A DNA stretch of 64,000 nt from Methanolacinia paynteri (GCF_000784355.1 NZ_KN360939.1:46886-110885), one strand, 5' to 3'. Shown: positions 43,536-54,300, counted from the first letter of the stretch. Numbers and translations are program-made. Notes: generated from the letters alone by a model not told the origin.

Positions 43536-44243
43536 TCAGCTTTCCCTGCTGTTTTTCATCTTTTTATAAAAGTAATTTGCAGCGGTTGCTATGATCACCA
43601 GCGCGACTATTATAAGAGCAAGGTAGAGCGGGTTTATCGCAAGGACGGATGTTGCAAACTCGAATCCAATTGCAAGGATATAAGAGCCCAGGAAAGAGCC
43701 TGCTGCAATTCCGATGAAGAGCTGCAGCGGCGGAAGGCCCATAATTCTTCCCAGTAAGGTTCCGCCTATACCTCCTGATCCCTGGAAGGGAACCATAACG
43801 AAGATCATCAGTCCGAATATGGATAGGCCTTCCAGCCACTTGTATTTCAAGAAAAAGGCGCTCCCTTTGTGCATGAATCCATAGATCCACTTCCCGAGTA
43901 TCGGGATCTTAAGTGCAAGATCGAAGTTGAGGATCATGAAGAGTGCTGCTGCAACGTCCATCATGGCGGTTGTAGTTCCGATGATATACCAGGGTATCCC
44001 CGCTGCAATTCCAAGAGGGATTACGCTCTCCTTTCCGGCAGGGGGGATGAGGTTGATCGCCATCAGGCCGAGAATAATCTCGAATTTTTCCGGTGTCAGA
44101 ATTAAGTACAGGAGAAATATGTAGATTCCGATTACAATGAACGGAAGAGTCAGAAAAAGTAATCGTTTGATAAAAGGATCTTTTATTTCCGGGACTTCGG
44201 GGGAGATCAGGTCGGTCATCCTGTCAGTCCCGCCTGTCTTCAA
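43536..44243 (-). CDS. Small multidrug export family protein (COG2426), copy B
   Basis: 235 residues, same family and topology as the preceding paralog. The matching segment is LIPPAGKESVIPLGIAAGIPWY, with FQGSGGIGGTLLGRIMGLPP further on. The two look like an old tandem duplication rather than a recent one. Its start overlaps the end of the aminotransferase gene upstream by 20 bases, so it may be in one transcript with it. Confidence 0.85.
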   Translation of the reverse strand: MKTGGTDRMTDLISPEVPEIKDPFIKRLLFLTLPFIVIGIYIFLLYLILTPEKFEIILGLMAINLIPPAGKESVIPLGIAAGIPWYIIGTTTAMMDVAAALFMILNFDLALKIPILGKWIYGFMHKGSAFFLKYKWLEGLSIFGLMIFVMVPFQGSGGIGGTLLGRIMGLPPLQLFIGIAAGSFLGSYILAIGFEFATSVLAINPLYLALIIVALVIIATAANYFYKKMKNSRES

Positions 44244-45369
44244 ATTCCCTTATGCGGCGCATTGCCTCTTTTAATGTATCCGTCTTTGCTGCATAGGATA
44301 TCCTGATCCAGCCCGGTGCATTGAAGGCCGTTCCGGGAGTGGCGGCCACGTGCGCCTCTTCAAGCCACCTCTCGCCTCTCTCCATATCGTCGCCGTTTAT
44401 ATTTACGAAGGCATAGAATGCCCCGTCGGCAGGAGCAGTCTTAAAGCCCATCGATTCAAGTTCGCCGCATACATACCTGCGTCTTCTGTCGAACTCGACT
44501 CTCATATCCTCGATACACGACTGATCGCCTTTCAATGCCGCAAGGGCGCCCCACATGGCGAACGTCGCCGGGTGGCTGATCGTATGCTGCTGGACCTTTG
44601 TCATCGCCTTAGCAATCTCCGGTGAGGCGGCTGCATAACCGATCCTCCAGCCGGTCATTGCATATGCCTTCGAAAAGCCGTTTATCGTGATTGTCCTCTC
44701 TGCCATATCGTTCATGGCGCCGATCGAGAGGTGTTCCTTATCATAGATGAGCTTCTCGTAGATCTCGTCGGATAAGGCGATTATATCGTTGTCCCTGCAG
44801 ATGTCGGCAACAATCGAGAGCGATTCCTTCGAGAGAACCGAACCTGTAGGATTAGAAGGAGTATTGAGGACGATCATCTTCGTCTTCCCTGTGATCTTCT
44901 CAAGAAGGGAGTCGTCGATCTGGAAGTCCTTCCCGTTGAGGCTGTGATGAACGGGAGTTCCGCCTGCAATTCTTACGGCAGGTTCATATGAGACCCATGA
45001 CGGGTCTATGATTATAACCTCGTCTCCGGGATTGAGGCAGGCCTCCATCGCCTCGTAGATATTGTTCTTGGCACCGCAGGCGACGACGATTCCTGAGGCA
45101 TCGACGTCAACCCCGTTGTCGTTCCTGAGCTTCTCCGATATCGCCTCACGGAGCTCCGGAGTTCCCTGGCTTGCCTCGTAGTGAGTCTTGCCCTCCTTCA
45201 GGGCATTTATACAGGCGTCGGTGATATGCTTCGGCGTCTCAAAATCCGGTTCTCCTATGGAAAGGGAGATGACGTCTATACCCTCTGACTTCATCCTCCT
45301 GGCGCGATCGGTAATTTCTATCGTAGCGGAAGGGGGTATGCTGCTGATTTTTTCTGAAAGCGGCCTCAT
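44224..45369 (-). CDS. Class I aspartate/aromatic-type aminotransferase
   Basis: 381 residues, fold-type I PLP enzyme. PLP-lysine motif FSKAYAMTGWRIGY, the region VLNTPSNPTGSVL, and the Asp/Tyr pair ALSDEIYEK are all present. This subgroup (AspC-type archaeal) accepts aspartate and other amino acids. In the cysteate route to coenzyme M an aspartate aminotransferase turns cysteate into sulfopyruvate; this gene or the class V enzyme at 46348 could supply that activity. That is inference. Confidence 0.88.
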   Translation of the reverse strand: MRPLSEKISSIPPSATIEITDRARRMKSEGIDVISLSIGEPDFETPKHITDACINALKEGKTHYEASQGTPELREAISEKLRNDNGVDVDASGIVVACGAKNNIYEAMEACLNPGDEVIIIDPSWVSYEPAVRIAGGTPVHHSLNGKDFQIDDSLLEKITGKTKMIVLNTPSNPTGSVLSKESLSIVADICRDNDIIALSDEIYEKLIYDKEHLSIGAMNDMAERTITINGFSKAYAMTGWRIGYAAASPEIAKAMTKVQQHTISHPATFAMWGALAALKGDQSCIEDMRVEFDRRRRYVCGELESMGFKTAPADGAFYAFVNINGDDMERGERWLEEAHVAATPGTAFNAPGWIRISYAAKTDTLKEAMRRIREFEDRRD

Positions 45370-45394
45370 TGATGAAAAACCCTCTCGGGATTGA

Positions 45395-45802
45395 TTATTT
45401 CAGCCTTTTTACAAGTTTTATTGCTGATTCGACTGCTCTCTTTGCGTAATCGATACGCTCGGTCGCTTCGAGCCTTGTCATTCCCGGACCTGAGATTCCG
45501 AGTGTTACTGGCTTGTCGAACTCGAGCGAGAGGTCGATGATCTTCCTTGCGGCATGCTGGACGACGATCTCATCGTGCTGGGTTGCACCCTCGATAACGC
45601 ATCCGATTGTAACGACTGCATCCACCTTGTTATCTTTGAGCATCTTTTTGATTGCAAGGGGCATATCGTATGCTCCGGGGACGTAGATTCTCTCGGTAAC
45701 TTCCGCACCGAGGAACTTCGCGTGCTCCTCTCCCTCGATCTCCATCATATAGGTCAGGTCACGGTTGAACTCCGCAACAACAAATCCAAGTTTTACTGTC
45801 AT
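45395..45802 (-). CDS. ribH: 6,7-dimethyl-8-ribityllumazine synthase
   Basis: 135 residues, the length of archaeal RibH. Condenses aminoribitylaminouracil with dihydroxybutanone phosphate. Motifs include VAEFNRDLT, the substrate loop [10 protein letters not shown], the phosphate loop [12 protein letters not shown], and the end [16 protein letters not shown]. It lies next to ribC, which uses its product. The aminoribitylaminouracil substrate is also used by CofH encoded at 59057. Confidence 0.96.
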   Translation of the reverse strand: MTVKLGFVVAEFNRDLTYMMEIEGEEHAKFLGAEVTERIYVPGAYDMPLAIKKMLKDNKVDAVVTIGCVIEGATQHDEIVVQHAARKIIDLSLEFDKPVTLGISGPGMTRLEATERIDYAKRAVESAIKLVKRLK

Positions 45803-45869
45803 TTTTATCTCCTGTTTTGAAATCTTAATTATCCGTTTTATCCGGTTACTCTATTATCGTTTTCGTGTT

Positions 45870-46340
<471 letters not shown>

Positions 46341-46347
46341 TCACTCC

Positions 46348-47478
46348 TCAGGCATTAAGCACTTTTGCTGCTGCCTTTACACCGCATGTGCCGCGTTCGT
46401 ATCCGAGCTGCCTTAGTGCCTTCTCCGCGGCGCCGATGACTGCGAGAACCTCAGGCACTCCTGTGGCGCCCATAGTGCCTATGCGGAATATTTTGCCCTT
46501 CAGGCGGTCCTGTCCTCCGGAAAATTCTATTCCGTCTTTCTTGACAAGCCCCCTGAATTCATTGTCCTTTATGCCTTCGGGATAGCAGATTGCGGTTGCA
46601 GTGTTTGAATATGAATGCAGTTCGTCTACAGTCGGGTAGAGATCTAGCTCCCATGCACCCGCGGCTGCTCTCACCGCGTCGGCGAGGTTCCTGTGCCGTG
46701 CAATCCTGTTTTCAAGACCTTCCTCTTCTACGATCCTGCATGCCTCGCGCAGTGCGAAAAACAGTGGTACAGCAGGCGTATATGGCGTTTCATTCTTTTC
46801 GGCGCTCTTTTTGTATTTCTTGAGATCGAGATAGTAGGGTCGCCATTCGGCAATGTTCTCCCATGCCTTATCGGAAACCGATACTGCCGCCAGACCCGCA
46901 GGTGCTGCAAGACATTTCTGGGATCCGACTATAGCGACATCCGCACCCCACTTGTCTGCAAGAACCTCGTCGCCTCCGATCGAGGTTATTCCGTCCATTA
47001 TAAAGAGGGCGTCATGCTTTTTGCAGAGCTTTCCCACTGCTTCGGCAGGATTCTTTATTGCGGCGGAAGTCTCGTTGTGGACCAGGGTTACTGCTTCGAC
47101 ACCGTTTTCAAGCTCTTCCTCAAGTCTCTCAAGCGGAAGAGGGGTTCCCCATTCGGACGAGAGCTCAACGGCTTCGCTGGCGTACATCTTTCCTATATCG
47201 TAAAGCCTTTCTCCGAATTTTCCGTTGACAAGACAGGCAATCTTCTTTTTTGCGCAGAAGTTTGCAACAGCCGCCTCCATTCCGGCTGTTCCCGAGCCGG
47301 AGAGTATCAGACAGTCGTTTTTTGTCCCGAACATCGGTTTGAGCATCCTGTTGATGTCATTCAGGCATTCCCCGAATTCAGGGCCCCTGTGATTAATTGC
47401 CTGGCGAGCCATCGCCATCCTTACACGCTGCGGCATAGGGACGGGTCCCGGCATCATCAGTAGTATTTCATCCTGCAT
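46348..47478 (-). CDS. Class V aminotransferase (alanine-glyoxylate/serine-pyruvate type)
   Basis: 376 residues. PLP lysine in VGSQKCLAAPAG, PLP-binding SGSGTAGMEAAVANF and IMDGITSIGGDEV, and N-terminal MMPGPVPMPQRVRMAM. Archaeal relatives of this group have broad use with aspartate, cysteine sulfinate, phosphoserine or alanine/glyoxylate. It stands at the head of a run leading into ribC and ribH; direct functional tie to riboflavin is not evident. It could also support amino-group steps for cysteate. Confidence 0.88.
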   Translation of the reverse strand: MQDEILLMMPGPVPMPQRVRMAMARQAINHRGPEFGECLNDINRMLKPMFGTKNDCLILSGSGTAGMEAAVANFCAKKKIACLVNGKFGERLYDIGKMYASEAVELSSEWGTPLPLERLEEELENGVEAVTLVHNETSAAIKNPAEAVGKLCKKHDALFIMDGITSIGGDEVLADKWGADVAIVGSQKCLAAPAGLAAVSVSDKAWENIAEWRPYYLDLKKYKKSAEKNETPYTPAVPLFFALREACRIVEEEGLENRIARHRNLADAVRAAAGAWELDLYPTVDELHSYSNTATAICYPEGIKDNEFRGLVKKDGIEFSGGQDRLKGKIFRIGTMGATGVPEVLAVIGAAEKALRQLGYERGTCGVKAAAKVLNA

Positions 47479-47573
47479 AGAAATCAGTAAGAATATTTAA
47501 ACGCCAAAGGCAATTTAGGTTGCGGGTTACAACCGGATCATCCTGATTTGAAACGATAAATAAAACCGGACTT

Positions 47574-47588
47574 AAAAAAAAGAAAAAT
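47574..47588 (-). terminator. Poly-T terminator after the 27-residue peptide gene
   Basis: Read on the minus strand, T-rich runs (TTATTTTTCTTTTTTTT) begin a few bases after the stop codon of the micro-ORF. Archaeal polymerase ends transcription at such runs without a hairpin, so a short transcript is likely. Confidence 0.55.
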
Positions 47589-47590
47589 AA

Positions 47591-47674
47591 TTAACCAATT
47601 ACTCCTGAGAAGCTATCGGCGATAATCTGAAGAATTTGTGCTAGTACTTTTATGAATAATATCCAGTCAAACAT
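47591..47674 (-). CDS. Amphipathic 27-residue peptide gene
   Basis: ATG, 26 further codons and TAA. A very good ribosome site (TGAGGAGA) lies four bases before the start. The peptide begins MFDWILFIKVLAQ and ends DSFSGVIG. It is almost wholly hydrophobic on one face with few charges (two Asp, one Lys), like membrane-active or small membrane-docked peptides. It stands alone within a 460-base gap between the aminotransferase and purE, with a poly-T terminator behind it and a leader hairpin before it. Function unknown. Confidence 0.6.
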   Translation of the reverse strand: MFDWILFIKVLAQILQIIADSFSGVIG

Positions 47675-47688
47675 TTGTTCTCCTCACT

Positions 47689-47705
47689 GCCCCTGCAAAA
47701 GGGGC
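47689..47705 (-). promoter_or_regulatory. Leader hairpin upstream of the peptide gene
   Basis: GCCCC and GGGGC pair across a 7-base loop, directly before the ribosome site of the 27-residue peptide gene. It could stabilise the leader or control its translation. The other 230 bases to purE are AT-rich with TATA-like elements and no gene. Confidence 0.35.
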
Positions 47706-47938
47706 ATTTAATATGTCTGAGTTTCACTTAAAAAGGATTTTCAATTATTTTGGTGGGTGAAAATTTATTATTTTTATAATCGCTATTGAGAATATAATTT
47801 CATAAAATATCTACTATTCGAATATTTTTTCTTCAAAGGTCCGGAAAAGTCTCTCTGCAATACAATAATTTGCCTTTTTTCCTGTAATATCGTGCTCTCC
47901 AAAAAGAATTATTCAATGCGGTACCAATAATTCAGCAT

Positions 47939-48328
47939 ATGTCAGGTGTGGCAATAATATCCGGTTCGGCCTCCGATTCGCACATAGTGGAGAAGGTAAA
48001 GGCTGTACTCGATGAGAACAATATGAAATACGATATTCAGGTGCTTTCGGCTCACAGAAATCCGGTCGAACTTGAAAAATACGTTGCCGGGTCGGATGCA
48101 GAGGTGTTCATATGCATAGCCGGCCTTTCGGCGGCACTTCCGGGAGTTGTTGCGTCGAGGACCGACAAGCCGGTTATCGGCGTCCCGGTATCCGGAACCC
48201 TCGGGGGCCTTGATGCACTTCTTTCAATCGCCCAGATGCCAAAAGGTGTCCCTGTTGCATGTGTAGGGATAGACAACGGGGCAAATGCAGCGCATCTTGC
48301 CCTGAGAATTCTAAAATTAAAGAAATAA
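47939..48328 (+). CDS. purE: AIR carboxylase / N5-CAIR mutase
   Basis: 129 residues. PurE acts in purine synthesis to give CAIR. The signature [14 protein letters not shown] and [15 protein letters not shown], with [22 protein letters not shown], is intact. It is shorter than the common 160 residues because the C-terminal helix is truncated (ALRILKLKK end), as seen in some archaeal forms. No purK is visible. It converges on thiC with six bases between them. Confidence 0.93.
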   Translation: MSGVAIISGSASDSHIVEKVKAVLDENNMKYDIQVLSAHRNPVELEKYVAGSDAEVFICIAGLSAALPGVVASRTDKPVIGVPVSGTLGGLDALLSIAQMPKGVPVACVGIDNGANAAHLALRILKLKK

Positions 48329-48334
48329 ATAAGA

Positions 48335-49603
48335 TCAGGAGTCTTTGTAGAGGCTTTCCCTTACTATTTTTACGGCGCAGAGATCGCCGCACATCGAGCA
48401 TGTATCCGTTTCCCCGTCTCTTTCATGGATCTTTTTTGCATGCTCCCCGAACATTGCAAGCGAGAACTGCTTCTTCCAGTCGAGATCTCTCCTCGCATAC
48501 GCCATCTCTTCTTCGCCTGTTCCGAACCAGTTGATCCCGGGGCGGATCGTGTCTCCTACATGAGCGGCAAGTTTTGCGACACGCGTTCCCTCCCTGATAT
48601 CCTCCAGAGACGGGAGTGCCAGGTGCTCTGACGGCGAGACCATGCAGAGGAAGTCGGCACCGTTCATTGCAGCGATCGCACCACCGATCGCACCGGAGAC
48701 ATGGTCGTAGCCCGGAACGATGTCCGTTACCAGCGGCCCGAGCAGGTATAGCGGAGCTCCGGCGGTCAGTTCCTTGATCATCCTTACATTGTAGCCGATC
48801 TGGTCGATCGGGATATGGCCGGGCCCCTCGATCATTCTCTGAACTCCTGCTTCGTGTGCTCTCTGTGCAAGATCGCCCAACGTGAGATATTCTACGGTCT
48901 TTGCTCTCTTTACGGCGTCGATCATCGCACCGGGCCTCATTCCGTCGCCGAGGGAGATCACTACATCGTATTCGGCCAGCATCTCGATCAGGTAGTCATA
49001 CTCTGCAAAGAGCGGGTTCTCCTCGCCGGATGCGGTCATCATCGCTATATGGAACGCACCTCCCCTCGAGACGACGCCCATCACACGCGGGTCCTTCTTT
49101 AATGCATCCAGAGCCTGCCTGTTTACACCGCAGTGAAGCGTCAGGAAGTCTACTCCCTGTTTGCAGTGATCCCTTATCACGTTGAACAATGTATCGGAGT
49201 CCAAGTCCGGGGCGCTTCCCGCACGGCGGACCGCCTCGTAAACCGGTACAGTGCCGACGGTAATGTCAAGATCGAGGATCTTCTTCCTCATCTCCTCAAG
49301 GTCGCCGCCTGTCGAGAGATCCATTATTGCATCTGCGCCCTCGTCGATTGCACACTTCGCCTTTTCAATCTCAAGCCCGGGGTCGCACCTTATGCCTGAC
49401 GTTCCTATATTGACATTTACTTTTACCGTGCACCCTTCCCCGATTGCACATAGCTTGTGCTCTCTTATGCGGTTTGCCGGGATAACCGCTTTTCCTGCAG
49501 CTATGGAGCGGGAAAGCCTTTCGGGTTCGATATTCTGCGATTCTGCAGTCTTTCGGACGATCTCCGGGATACCGGATTTACATTCCCGTGCGAGGGTTTG
49601 CAT
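48335..49603 (-). CDS. thiC: Phosphomethylpyrimidine synthase
   Basis: 422 residues, the short archaeal type. A radical SAM enzyme that rearranges aminoimidazole ribotide to hydroxymethylpyrimidine phosphate. Motifs include NVNIGTSGIRCDPG, DLSTGGDLEEMRKKIL, GVVSRGGAFHIAMM, MIEGPGHIPIDQI and the C-terminal cluster motif TCSMCGDLCAVK. That last motif reads CX2CX3C, with three rather than four residues before the last Cys of the bacterial form, which I believe is usual for the short subgroup. Its product feeds thiE. Divergent from the hydrolase gene 40 bases away. Confidence 0.95.
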   Translation of the reverse strand: MQTLARECKSGIPEIVRKTAESQNIEPERLSRSIAAGKAVIPANRIREHKLCAIGEGCTVKVNVNIGTSGIRCDPGLEIEKAKCAIDEGADAIMDLSTGGDLEEMRKKILDLDITVGTVPVYEAVRRAGSAPDLDSDTLFNVIRDHCKQGVDFLTLHCGVNRQALDALKKDPRVMGVVSRGGAFHIAMMTASGEENPLFAEYDYLIEMLAEYDVVISLGDGMRPGAMIDAVKRAKTVEYLTLGDLAQRAHEAGVQRMIEGPGHIPIDQIGYNVRMIKELTAGAPLYLLGPLVTDIVPGYDHVSGAIGGAIAAMNGADFLCMVSPSEHLALPSLEDIREGTRVAKLAAHVGDTIRPGINWFGTGEEEMAYARRDLDWKKQFSLAMFGEHAKKIHERDGETDTCSMCGDLCAVKIVRESLYKDS

Positions 49604-49642
49604 GGATATACTTTTGTCCCTGATAACTTAAACAATCATTAC

Positions 49643-50248
49643 ATGCCTGTAGAATGGATCCCCGGAACCGGATATTTCTCGAATTCCTATGTGTACGGTT
49701 CGGTCCTTATCGATACGGGGGCTATCCCGCCGGCTGTTGAGCCCTACCGCGACGATATCAGGACGATTGTCTTAACGCACTGCCATTACGATCATATTGC
49801 GCATCTCCGGGAGATCAGGGATATGTGCGGAAACCCGGAGATCTGCATACACGAACTTGACGCGCCCGGCATCACCGAACCTGCGAGAAGCCTCTCTACG
49901 ATGTTCGGCGAGAGAGGGCCTGATATCGGACCTGATGTTATCCTTTCCGAGGGCGATGAGATCGGCGGGCTTAAAGTAATTCATACTCCCGGCCATACTC
50001 CGGGGGGGATATGCCTTTATGACGCCGAAGAGATGATCCTCTTCTCAGGCGACACGGTATTTGCCGACGGAGGCTTCGGGAGGTTTGATTTTCCCGGCGG
50101 GAGCCTGGAGCAGCTCAGTAATTCTGTTAAAAAGCTCTCGGAACTTGATGTAGAGGGGCTGTACCCCGGTCATGGTACTCCTGCTTTTTCAAACGGAAGA
50201 CGGCACATTCTTGCTGCACTCCGGGCACTGAATACGGGTTATTTCTGA
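49643..50248 (+). CDS. Metallo-beta-lactamase fold hydrolase (glyoxalase II-like)
   Basis: 201 residues. Metal motifs: LTHCHYDHIAHL, HTPGHTPGGICLY, SGDTVFADGGFGRFDFPGG and a final YPGHG. These match the glyoxalase II/YcbL group, which hydrolyses thioesters. The frame is open further upstream but overlaps thiC in antisense; the ATG used gives the standard N-terminus WIPGTGYFSNSYVY. DUF123 follows four bases after its stop, so both are co-transcribed. Confidence 0.88.
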   Translation: MPVEWIPGTGYFSNSYVYGSVLIDTGAIPPAVEPYRDDIRTIVLTHCHYDHIAHLREIRDMCGNPEICIHELDAPGITEPARSLSTMFGERGPDIGPDVILSEGDEIGGLKVIHTPGHTPGGICLYDAEEMILFSGDTVFADGGFGRFDFPGGSLEQLSNSVKKLSELDVEGLYPGHGTPAFSNGRRHILAALRALNTGYF

Positions 50249-50251
50249 ATC

Positions 50252-50686
50252 ATGAATGAAAGAGGGATCTACTGTCTTGTGTTCCGGAACCCCGGGATAA
50301 CTCTTGGAATTGGAAGCCTCGGGGATGTGGAATTTTCTCCCGGGTGGCATATTTATGTAGGTTCCGCCCTTGGGCAGGCCGGATTTTCAAGAGTAAGACG
50401 GCATATATCTCTTTTTGTTGAAAAAAACAAAAAACCACGCTGGCATGTAGATTACCTGCTCACTTCCTCTTATTTCGAGCTGGAATCCGTTTTCTGCGGT
50501 AAAACTGCAGAGCGGCTTGAATGCACTCTTTCTGGGCTTTTCGGGGGGGAAAATGTTCCGGGATTTGGGTGCTCGGACTGCAGGTGCAGGTCGCACCTTT
50601 TTCATAGGGACGGCAATCCGGAGGATGAAGTCCGGTCCGCCTTTGAAGCCCTGAATCTCCCTGTCCATATGAAAAAAATCAAATAA
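50252..50686 (+). CDS. DUF123 GIY-YIG-related nuclease (Uri family)
   Basis: 144 residues. Begins with GIYCLVFRNPG and GWHIYVGSALGQAG, the GIY-YIG-like strand pair, then RVRRHISLF, RWHVDYLLT and a conserved C-terminal GFGCSDCRCRSHLFH with three cysteines. The family (COG1833) is called Uri superfamily endonuclease and sometimes occurs fused to endonuclease III. It likely acts in DNA repair. It shares a transcript with the hydrolase upstream. Confidence 0.85.
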   Translation: MNERGIYCLVFRNPGITLGIGSLGDVEFSPGWHIYVGSALGQAGFSRVRRHISLFVEKNKKPRWHVDYLLTSSYFELESVFCGKTAERLECTLSGLFGGENVPGFGCSDCRCRSHLFHRDGNPEDEVRSAFEALNLPVHMKKIK

Positions 50687-50708
50687 CTTCGGATAGACTA
50701 ATCTCATT

Positions 50709-51287
50709 ATGAAAGTGCTTGGGATTTCCGGAAGTATGAGGCCAGAAGGCAACACTTCGATACTCGTGAAGAGTGTGGTGGATTATATCGAAACCGAAGG
50801 CTGTGACGAGTTTAACACCGAATATATCTCCCTCGCCGGAAAAAAGATATCGCCGTGTATAGGATGCGACAAGTGCAGGGAGACCAAATGGTGTGTTCTT
50901 GACGATGACTGGGACGATATCGCGGAAAAAATGATGGAATGCGATATCCTGATACTCGGCTCCCCCACATATTATTACGATGTCAACGGGCAGACGAAAA
51001 ACTTCATAGACAGGACCTATTCGCTCTTCCATGACAGAAAACTCGCTGGAAAATATGCGGTTGTGATCTCGGTCTGTGCCGACAGGGGCGGTGAGAGAAC
51101 CCTTTCTACGCTTGAAGGCTTTGTCAATACGCATGAGTTCGGTTATATCGGATATGTGGCCGGCAAGGGGGCTGCCGCAGGGGATGTCCGTAAGGATGAA
51201 AGCGCTATGGCGAAATCGATCGAAGTGGCTGAAAACATACTGAAAATGGTGAGCAGAACCCATCGTGACGGTAAGAGGAAGCAATAG
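50709..51287 (+). CDS. Iron-sulfur flavoprotein family (Isf-like)
   Basis: 192 residues. FMN-binding GISGSMRPEGNTSILV, compact cysteine motif CIGCDKCRETKWC (CX2CX2CX5C), and GSPTYYYDVNGQTKNFIDR. Second Isf-type protein in the window after 11872. It lies 22 bases after the DUF123 gene and may belong to its transcript. Role: electron transfer or stress reduction, by family resemblance. Confidence 0.88.
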   Translation: MKVLGISGSMRPEGNTSILVKSVVDYIETEGCDEFNTEYISLAGKKISPCIGCDKCRETKWCVLDDDWDDIAEKMMECDILILGSPTYYYDVNGQTKNFIDRTYSLFHDRKLAGKYAVVISVCADRGGERTLSTLEGFVNTHEFGYIGYVAGKGAAAGDVRKDESAMAKSIEVAENILKMVSRTHRDGKRKQ

Positions 51288-51333
51288 ACATAAGAATTCA
51301 GATTCAGATACTTTTATATGATACAGGACGGAA

Positions 51334-54300
51334 ATGGAGTCTCCGTCCTATGGGGTTGAAGTTGTGCCGAGGCTTACAATAGGGAGATATATTACTTCTG
51401 AGGATGATTGCATCATCCCTGCCGAATTTACAATATCTTTTAACAATGTGGAAAAGAACCAGTTTGAAGGGGTGTTCAGCAAATACCGTGTTCTTTATGT
51501 CGATTACGATACCAACAGGCTTTCGGTCAGGCTGCCTGAGGAACAGAAGTTTATTCCTGCGGCTGCAGCCGAGATAGAAAAACTGATGGATTATGCGCAT
51601 CTTCTTGAAGAGGGAGACATGGAGATATGCGAACCTTCGAAGATAAGTCCTGAGGAATTTATTGAAGGGATAAACAGATCCTCTGCACCTTCAATGAGAT
51701 CGTATTCTAAATTTCATCATCCGTCAGATGCTATTTTTTCTTTAGAATCTCCTGATGTGCCTTTGGAGTCCGGGTCTCTTTCATTCGAAGGAATGCATGA
51801 AGATGCGGATTTCAACGAAAAAATAGCGGATCTTATAGAGGAGGAACCGTTTACCGGGACATTGACGGAGGATCTCGTCCAGGATTCTGAAGAATTTAAG
51901 ACTGACGCACCGTCCGTGCAGGAGGAAGAGATCTCATTCGACGATCTCGACGATCTGGATCTCGATCTTATTCCGGAATCCCATGAAGAGATCGCCGGGT
52001 TCGATGAAACCGTCTCAGGAGAGGTTCCATCTCCTGAAGAGTCTGTCTCCTTCGACGATCTTGACGATATGGATCTGGATCTACTTCCGGATTCAGAGGA
52101 AGCTGTTCCCGAAACCGTTGAAAGCATCTCTCCTGAAACTCCTGTCTTTGACGAGTCCATCTCCTTCGATAATCTGGACGACATGGATCTTGACATTCCC
52201 TCCGAACCTGAGGAAACTGTTCCGGAACCGGGTGAAACGCTCCCTTCCGGGTTTTCGTCCGTTGAAGATGCAATCTCCTTCGACGATCTTGACGATATGG
52301 ATTTGGATCTTCTTCCGGATTCCGGTGAGGAAATTCCTGAATTTGAGGGACTGACAGGTGTAGAGCCGGATCTCTCGCCGGGCGACGGGGAGCCCGATGT
52401 TTCTATATCTGCCGGGAGTTTCCCGGAAATTGAAGGCTTTGAGGAAAGTATTGATCTGGAAGAGGACGATTTCCCGGATTTGGCCGCCGCTGAAATTCCT
52501 GATTCAGGTTCTTTGACCGATATTGAAGATGAGGAATTCCCTGGAGAATTGTCGTCAGGATTCGAGGTAAATGACGAATTTTCCGATCTTGAAGACCTTG
52601 TTGAAGAATCGGCCGTCGATACATTGCTTGTTGAAGCGAAGGAGCTGGTCTCTGAAGGCAAATATGAAGATGCAATGAATCTCCTCGGCGGATCAGTCCT
52701 GGAAAAATCGGGATCTGCCTACCTTTGGATCATGAGGGGCGATATCTGCGCCCTGGCCGAACACTTTACTGATGCAATCGAGTCCTATGAAAGTGCGCTT
52801 GAACTGGATCCTGACAATATGACTGCGGTTCTCTCTCTTTACCGCCTTTACAAGGAGAGTGAGAATTATTATGATGCTGCGGAGCTTCTGGATTCATACA
52901 TCAAAAAGAATCCTGAAGATTCTCATCTCTGGTTCGAGAAGGGATGGCTCAGTGAGAAGAGCGGGGAATTCGGGGAAGCACTTGTGGATTACGATCAGGC
53001 GATCTCTCTTGATGCCGGATGCACCCGGGCGGTTGCATCCAAAGCACTGCTCCTGATGAGAGAAAAAAGGCCTGAAGAAGCGCTTGAATGCTATGATCTT
53101 CTCATTGAAAGAAAGCCTGAGAATGCTGCGGTGCATCATTCACGCGGCCTGGTCCTGAAGGTCATGGGGAAGTATGATGAGGCGATAGACTCGTTTAAAG
53201 AAGCGATTCGGCTCGATCCCTCCGATTCAGATACACTCCTTGAAATTGCAATTCTCCTGCTTGAAACGGGACGCTTTAAGGATGCACTCGGTTATTATAA
53301 CAGGCTTATCGAGTCGGGATTTGAAGGAAGCGAAGTGTTTTCAGGGCAGGGAGATGTTTATCTGGCCCTGGGAATGAGCGGAGAAGCGTTGTCTTCATAT
53401 GAGCGTGCAATAGATGCAGGCGGAAATATACTTGGGGCATTAAAAGGAAGAGCGGAGATTCTTGCAGCATCCGGTAATCCGGCTGAAGCAGTTGAGGCCT
53501 ATAATAATGTTCTTGAAATAAGCCCCATGGATACGGATGTACTCCGGAAACTTGCCGCTTTATATGAAGATGCAGGTCATCCCGGGCAGGCCCTGACGGC
53601 ATACGACAGGATTCTCATAGCAGATCCGGAGGATTCCGCTGCCATATCCGGTCGTATTAAGAGTCTTGTTTCACTCGAACGATATTCAGAGGCTATCCCC
53701 ATGTATGACGGCCTCATCGTCACGAGTCCCGGGAGATCGGATCTTATCGCAGGCAAGGCATTCTCACTTGCAAAAACCGGCAGAAAGGATGATGCGGTTG
53801 TTTTGTATGTTTCCGCCCTGCAGCTGGAGCCTGAAAATATCGGCTATCTTCTCGAACTTGTGTCAATTCTTTCCGACCTGGGAAGATACGGGGAGTCCCT
53901 GCCTTACTATGACAGGCTGATCAGTCTCGTCCCGGGAGAGTCAGGTTTCGTGATGTCGAGGGCGCTTGCATTGTATACCCTGGGAAGGTATGAAGATTCG
54001 GTGGCGGACTTTGAAAAAGTTCTCCGGAAAAAGCCTGATGATACCGATGCCCTGATTAATATGGGCACTGCTCTGTTCCGTCTTGGCGACAGGAGGGCGG
54101 CGATGGAGTGCTATAAGAGATCCATCGATTTTGATCCGTCTCTTGAAGAAGAGTGGCTGATGAGGGGCATCAGTGCTTCTTCATTTATCGAGTGGGAGAT
54201 TGACAGAATTCACAGGATTTCGGAGTCTTCGATCAGTCACGGGTCCGGGGATGCAAAGCCTAAGCTGAGGGCATCCAAAAAGGAGAAGGAGGATTTCACG

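Noticed and set aside
51717..52661. 314-codon Ser-rich minus-strand frame
   Set aside because: It is the antisense image of the acidic repeats in the large TPR protein.
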